Below are positions 62,126 through 64,000 of a stretch of DNA of 64,000 nucleotides, in pieces. The first letter of the stretch is position 1. Each line of letters begins with the position of its first letter. The position numbers and the translations under genes were made by a program. This stretch comes from Flaccisagitta enflata (lineage: Eukaryota > Chaetognatha > Sagittoidea > Aphragmophora), in assembly GCA_965153355.1 (NCBI GenBank), contig OZ231128.1:24180001-24244000 (forward strand). The letters are read 5' to 3'. Under the pieces are notes generated by a model. It did no database searches and had not been told where the DNA came from. It saw nothing but the letters and a program-made list of their open reading frames with translations.

Positions 62126-63223
62126 TGTAGTAAAGATATGCATCCATAAGACTGGGAAAGGAAGAAAAGTTGGGGAAAAAACTTCACTGCTTGTAATCCA
62201 AGGGCAAATAAGACGAAGGAGAAATGCGATGGCAAAAAAAGTGATTAAAGCCTCTTTCTTTTCTATCTCTAAGTTTTGCCATATTGTTTTTATTAGCTCC
62301 TTTACAATTTTTTTATTTTTTATTTTATTTTTTTCTTTTCTTTTTTCTTTTCTTTTTTCTTTTCTTTTTTCCCTTTTCTCTTTGTCGTTTTAGTTTTTGT
62401 TTTTTTTTTTATCTTCTTTCTCTCTTTCTCTTTTTTTTTCTGTTTCTCTTCGTTTTGCTTAATTTTTTTCTAATCAGGAAATGCAGGCGTTAGGAAAATT
62501 GGATTTGCAAAGGACGCAGCCAAGCGAGACAACATAGAACATCAATCCAGTTAAAGGCGAAACAAGAACAATCTCGCCATGAATAAAAGGATAGAGCTGA
62601 TTCAGCTGCTGAAAAACGAGTATATATCATTAACATAGGAACTAAAATGTTTGAATATGAAAACGATGGCGGCCACATCATCGAGTCGGGAGTATTCGTT
62701 ACTTTATAGTGTCACATATCCGGTATTAGATATGCACATAACAATAATTACAGACCGGGTATACTCATCAAAGTTGACAGGTCCATGTTAAAATACCATC
62801 ACTGCTTATCATGAACGCCAGCTCTTACACTTTTCACCTTAATCTGCAATGGCAGAGAAATTTTTTCCTCCTCCTTTTCTTCTTCTTCTTACACTACAAG
62901 GTGTACCAACTTGGTCGCAACGTAAAGAATCGACATATCTCAATTTCTTTAGAAAACGATTTAATTCTGAAAAAAAATTCAAAAAGCTTATGAAAAACGA
63001 TATTTACCTATTAAGAGAAAAGTAATTGGAAGTCATAAACAGTCATGGAAAAAAAGCTTGAAAGTACTTTTTGTTATCATTTTGCCGTTTTTTATTGATT
63101 TCTCATTACAAATTCTTTATGCTTTTTTCTTGTTTCACTAAAGATGTGGACTTTGACTAAAATGAAATATATTAACTTTAATCAAAAGAATCCATACAGA
63201 AAATTATATTTATTAGTAAAAAA
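62126..63223. other. sequence without recognised gene
   Basis: Contains a degenerate T-rich pyrimidine tract (about 62305-62470). Nothing else is supported. Confidence 0.35.
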
Positions 63224-63553
63224 CAGGGGTGTATAAAGTTGAGTATTCCCCCCCCCCCCCCCCCCGGTGGGGGGGTATAAAATCAAAACGTTTGGGGATG
63301 GGGAAGAAAATCAAATGTTTGAAAAAAAGGAAAAAAAATTTTTGAAGATCTAACACTTTTGGTAGTACCAAAAGGTAAAATACAATTACTACAACACAAT
63401 TTAACACTATTTAAACCTAAAATATATTGTTTTATAGCTTTGAGGGGAAGAAAATCAAAGATTTTGTAACGCAATGCGACGCGTCGCAGGGAAGAAAATC
63501 AAAGGCAGGGGGGGGGAATAAAATCAAAAGCCGCTCAACTATATACACCCCTG
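63224..63553. mobile_element. hAT-type MITE, copy 2
   Basis: 330 bp with ends CAGGGGTGTATAAAGTTGAG and the inverse of CAGGGGTGTATATAGTTGAG. The flanks are GTAAAAAA and ATAAAAAA, a 7-of-8 target duplication. The interior matches copy 1 throughout (poly-C/GGT/poly-G hairpin, TTTAACACTATYTAAACCT, GCGACGCGTCGC). Confidence 0.85.
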
Positions 63554-64000
63554 ATAAAAAACTATGATATTTTATATGAACATGTTTATGAAAATCAATT
63601 TTATTTTACATATGGTTTTGAAGGATAGAAATGAAAAAAAACTCTGATATAGTGAATATGTTTTTTACTAGTGCCAAAAACTACAGCTAAAGATTCTTTA
63701 TTTGGGACCAATCTCAGCTTTGTAGCTCAATCCATTTAAAAATGAGAGCATTTTACAGTGTGAACAAAAAAGTATTAAGCTTTTACTCCTACTCTTCATG
63801 GTCTGGAATCATTTTTATCTTAAAGTACTATGTTTGACGTTTATTGTATCAAAATTTCATGGGTCTGAGTTAAATATTTTGCCTGCAACATCAAATTGAA
63901 GTAAAAAAGGCATTTCCAGAAGACGTTCATTTTCAGCTTAAATTCTTCTTTTTTCATCAGGGGAGATTTTCTTTGATTTGTTCTCGTTTGAAGACGGCTT
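63554..64000. mobile_element. diverged partial copy of the mariner-like foldback, cut by window end
   Basis: From about 63680 the sequence resembles the element at 37633-38221: GGGACCAATCTCAGCTTTGT, AAATGAGAGCATTTT, AAATTTCATGGGTCTGAG and CAACATCAAATTGAAGTAAA. Boundaries cannot be set. Confidence 0.5.

Overview
The window reads as nuclear DNA of a protostome animal, most likely an arthropod. The grounds are GT-AG introns, one intronless gene of the ionotropic-receptor type (an olfactory/gustatory branch of the ionotropic glutamate receptors known from protostomes), an immunoglobulin-domain gene split by phase-1/phase-0 introns, and a repeat-saturated AT-rich background. I cannot name the species. 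Microsatellites are extremely dense: (GA)n, (CT)n, (GAT)n, (CAA)n, (GAA)n, (ATTC)n and (GT)n tracts, several of them 150-400 bp long. Most open frames in the window are translations of these tracts and are not genes.

Genes. The plus strand carries one intact single-exon gene, a divergent ionotropic receptor (2060-3712). The minus strand carries an Ig-domain gene. A ~6 kb exon (24654-30708) encodes a very low-complexity, Ser/Thr/Asn-rich protein with a hydrophobic segment and ends halfway through an Ig domain, exactly at a splice donor. It joins in frame, across an ~18 kb intron, to exons at 6358-6479 and 4663-4729 that complete the domain. A second candidate first exon (8811-8838) has the same splice phase. 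A minus-strand non-LTR retrotransposon with endonuclease and reverse transcriptase (13815-17116) lies inside the long intron. It is GC-rich and broken at three G/C homopolymer runs.

Mobile elements dominate the rest. (1) A family of about 25 short elements carries (GTCY)n microsatellites. Each has the form TTTTTAG + hairpin at one end and a small hairpin + CTTGTTT at the other. At least four subfamilies have different hairpin arms, but each keeps a matching inverted copy near the other end. This looks like a non-autonomous rolling-circle (Helitron-like/HINE) family and is the most interesting system here. (2) A second composite family has ~60 bp inverted arms flanking a 'ttgaggcctgagag' minisatellite, again with arms that change together. 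(3) Individual cut-and-paste elements can be delimited by terminal repeats and target duplications: a Transib-like element (22047-23004, TSD CAGCG), two hAT-like elements (35622-36477 and 60343-61732, 8-bp TSDs), a hAT-type MITE in two copies (59863-60189 and 63224-63553), a Tourist/Harbinger-like MITE (54347-54530, TSD TAA), foldback elements with CACT ends and 4-bp TSDs (31078-31695, 33904-34754, relative at 55404-55636), mariner-like foldbacks with TA flanks (37633-38221, 52265-52533) and an 87-bp palindrome (1397-1483). Several are nested, giving a readable order of insertion, best seen at 59712-62125.

Layout: 1-4.6 kb, receptor gene; 4.6-30.7 kb, Ig gene with a repeat- and retroelement-filled intron; 30.7-64 kb, no gene recognised, a patchwork of mobile elements, satellites and microsatellites.
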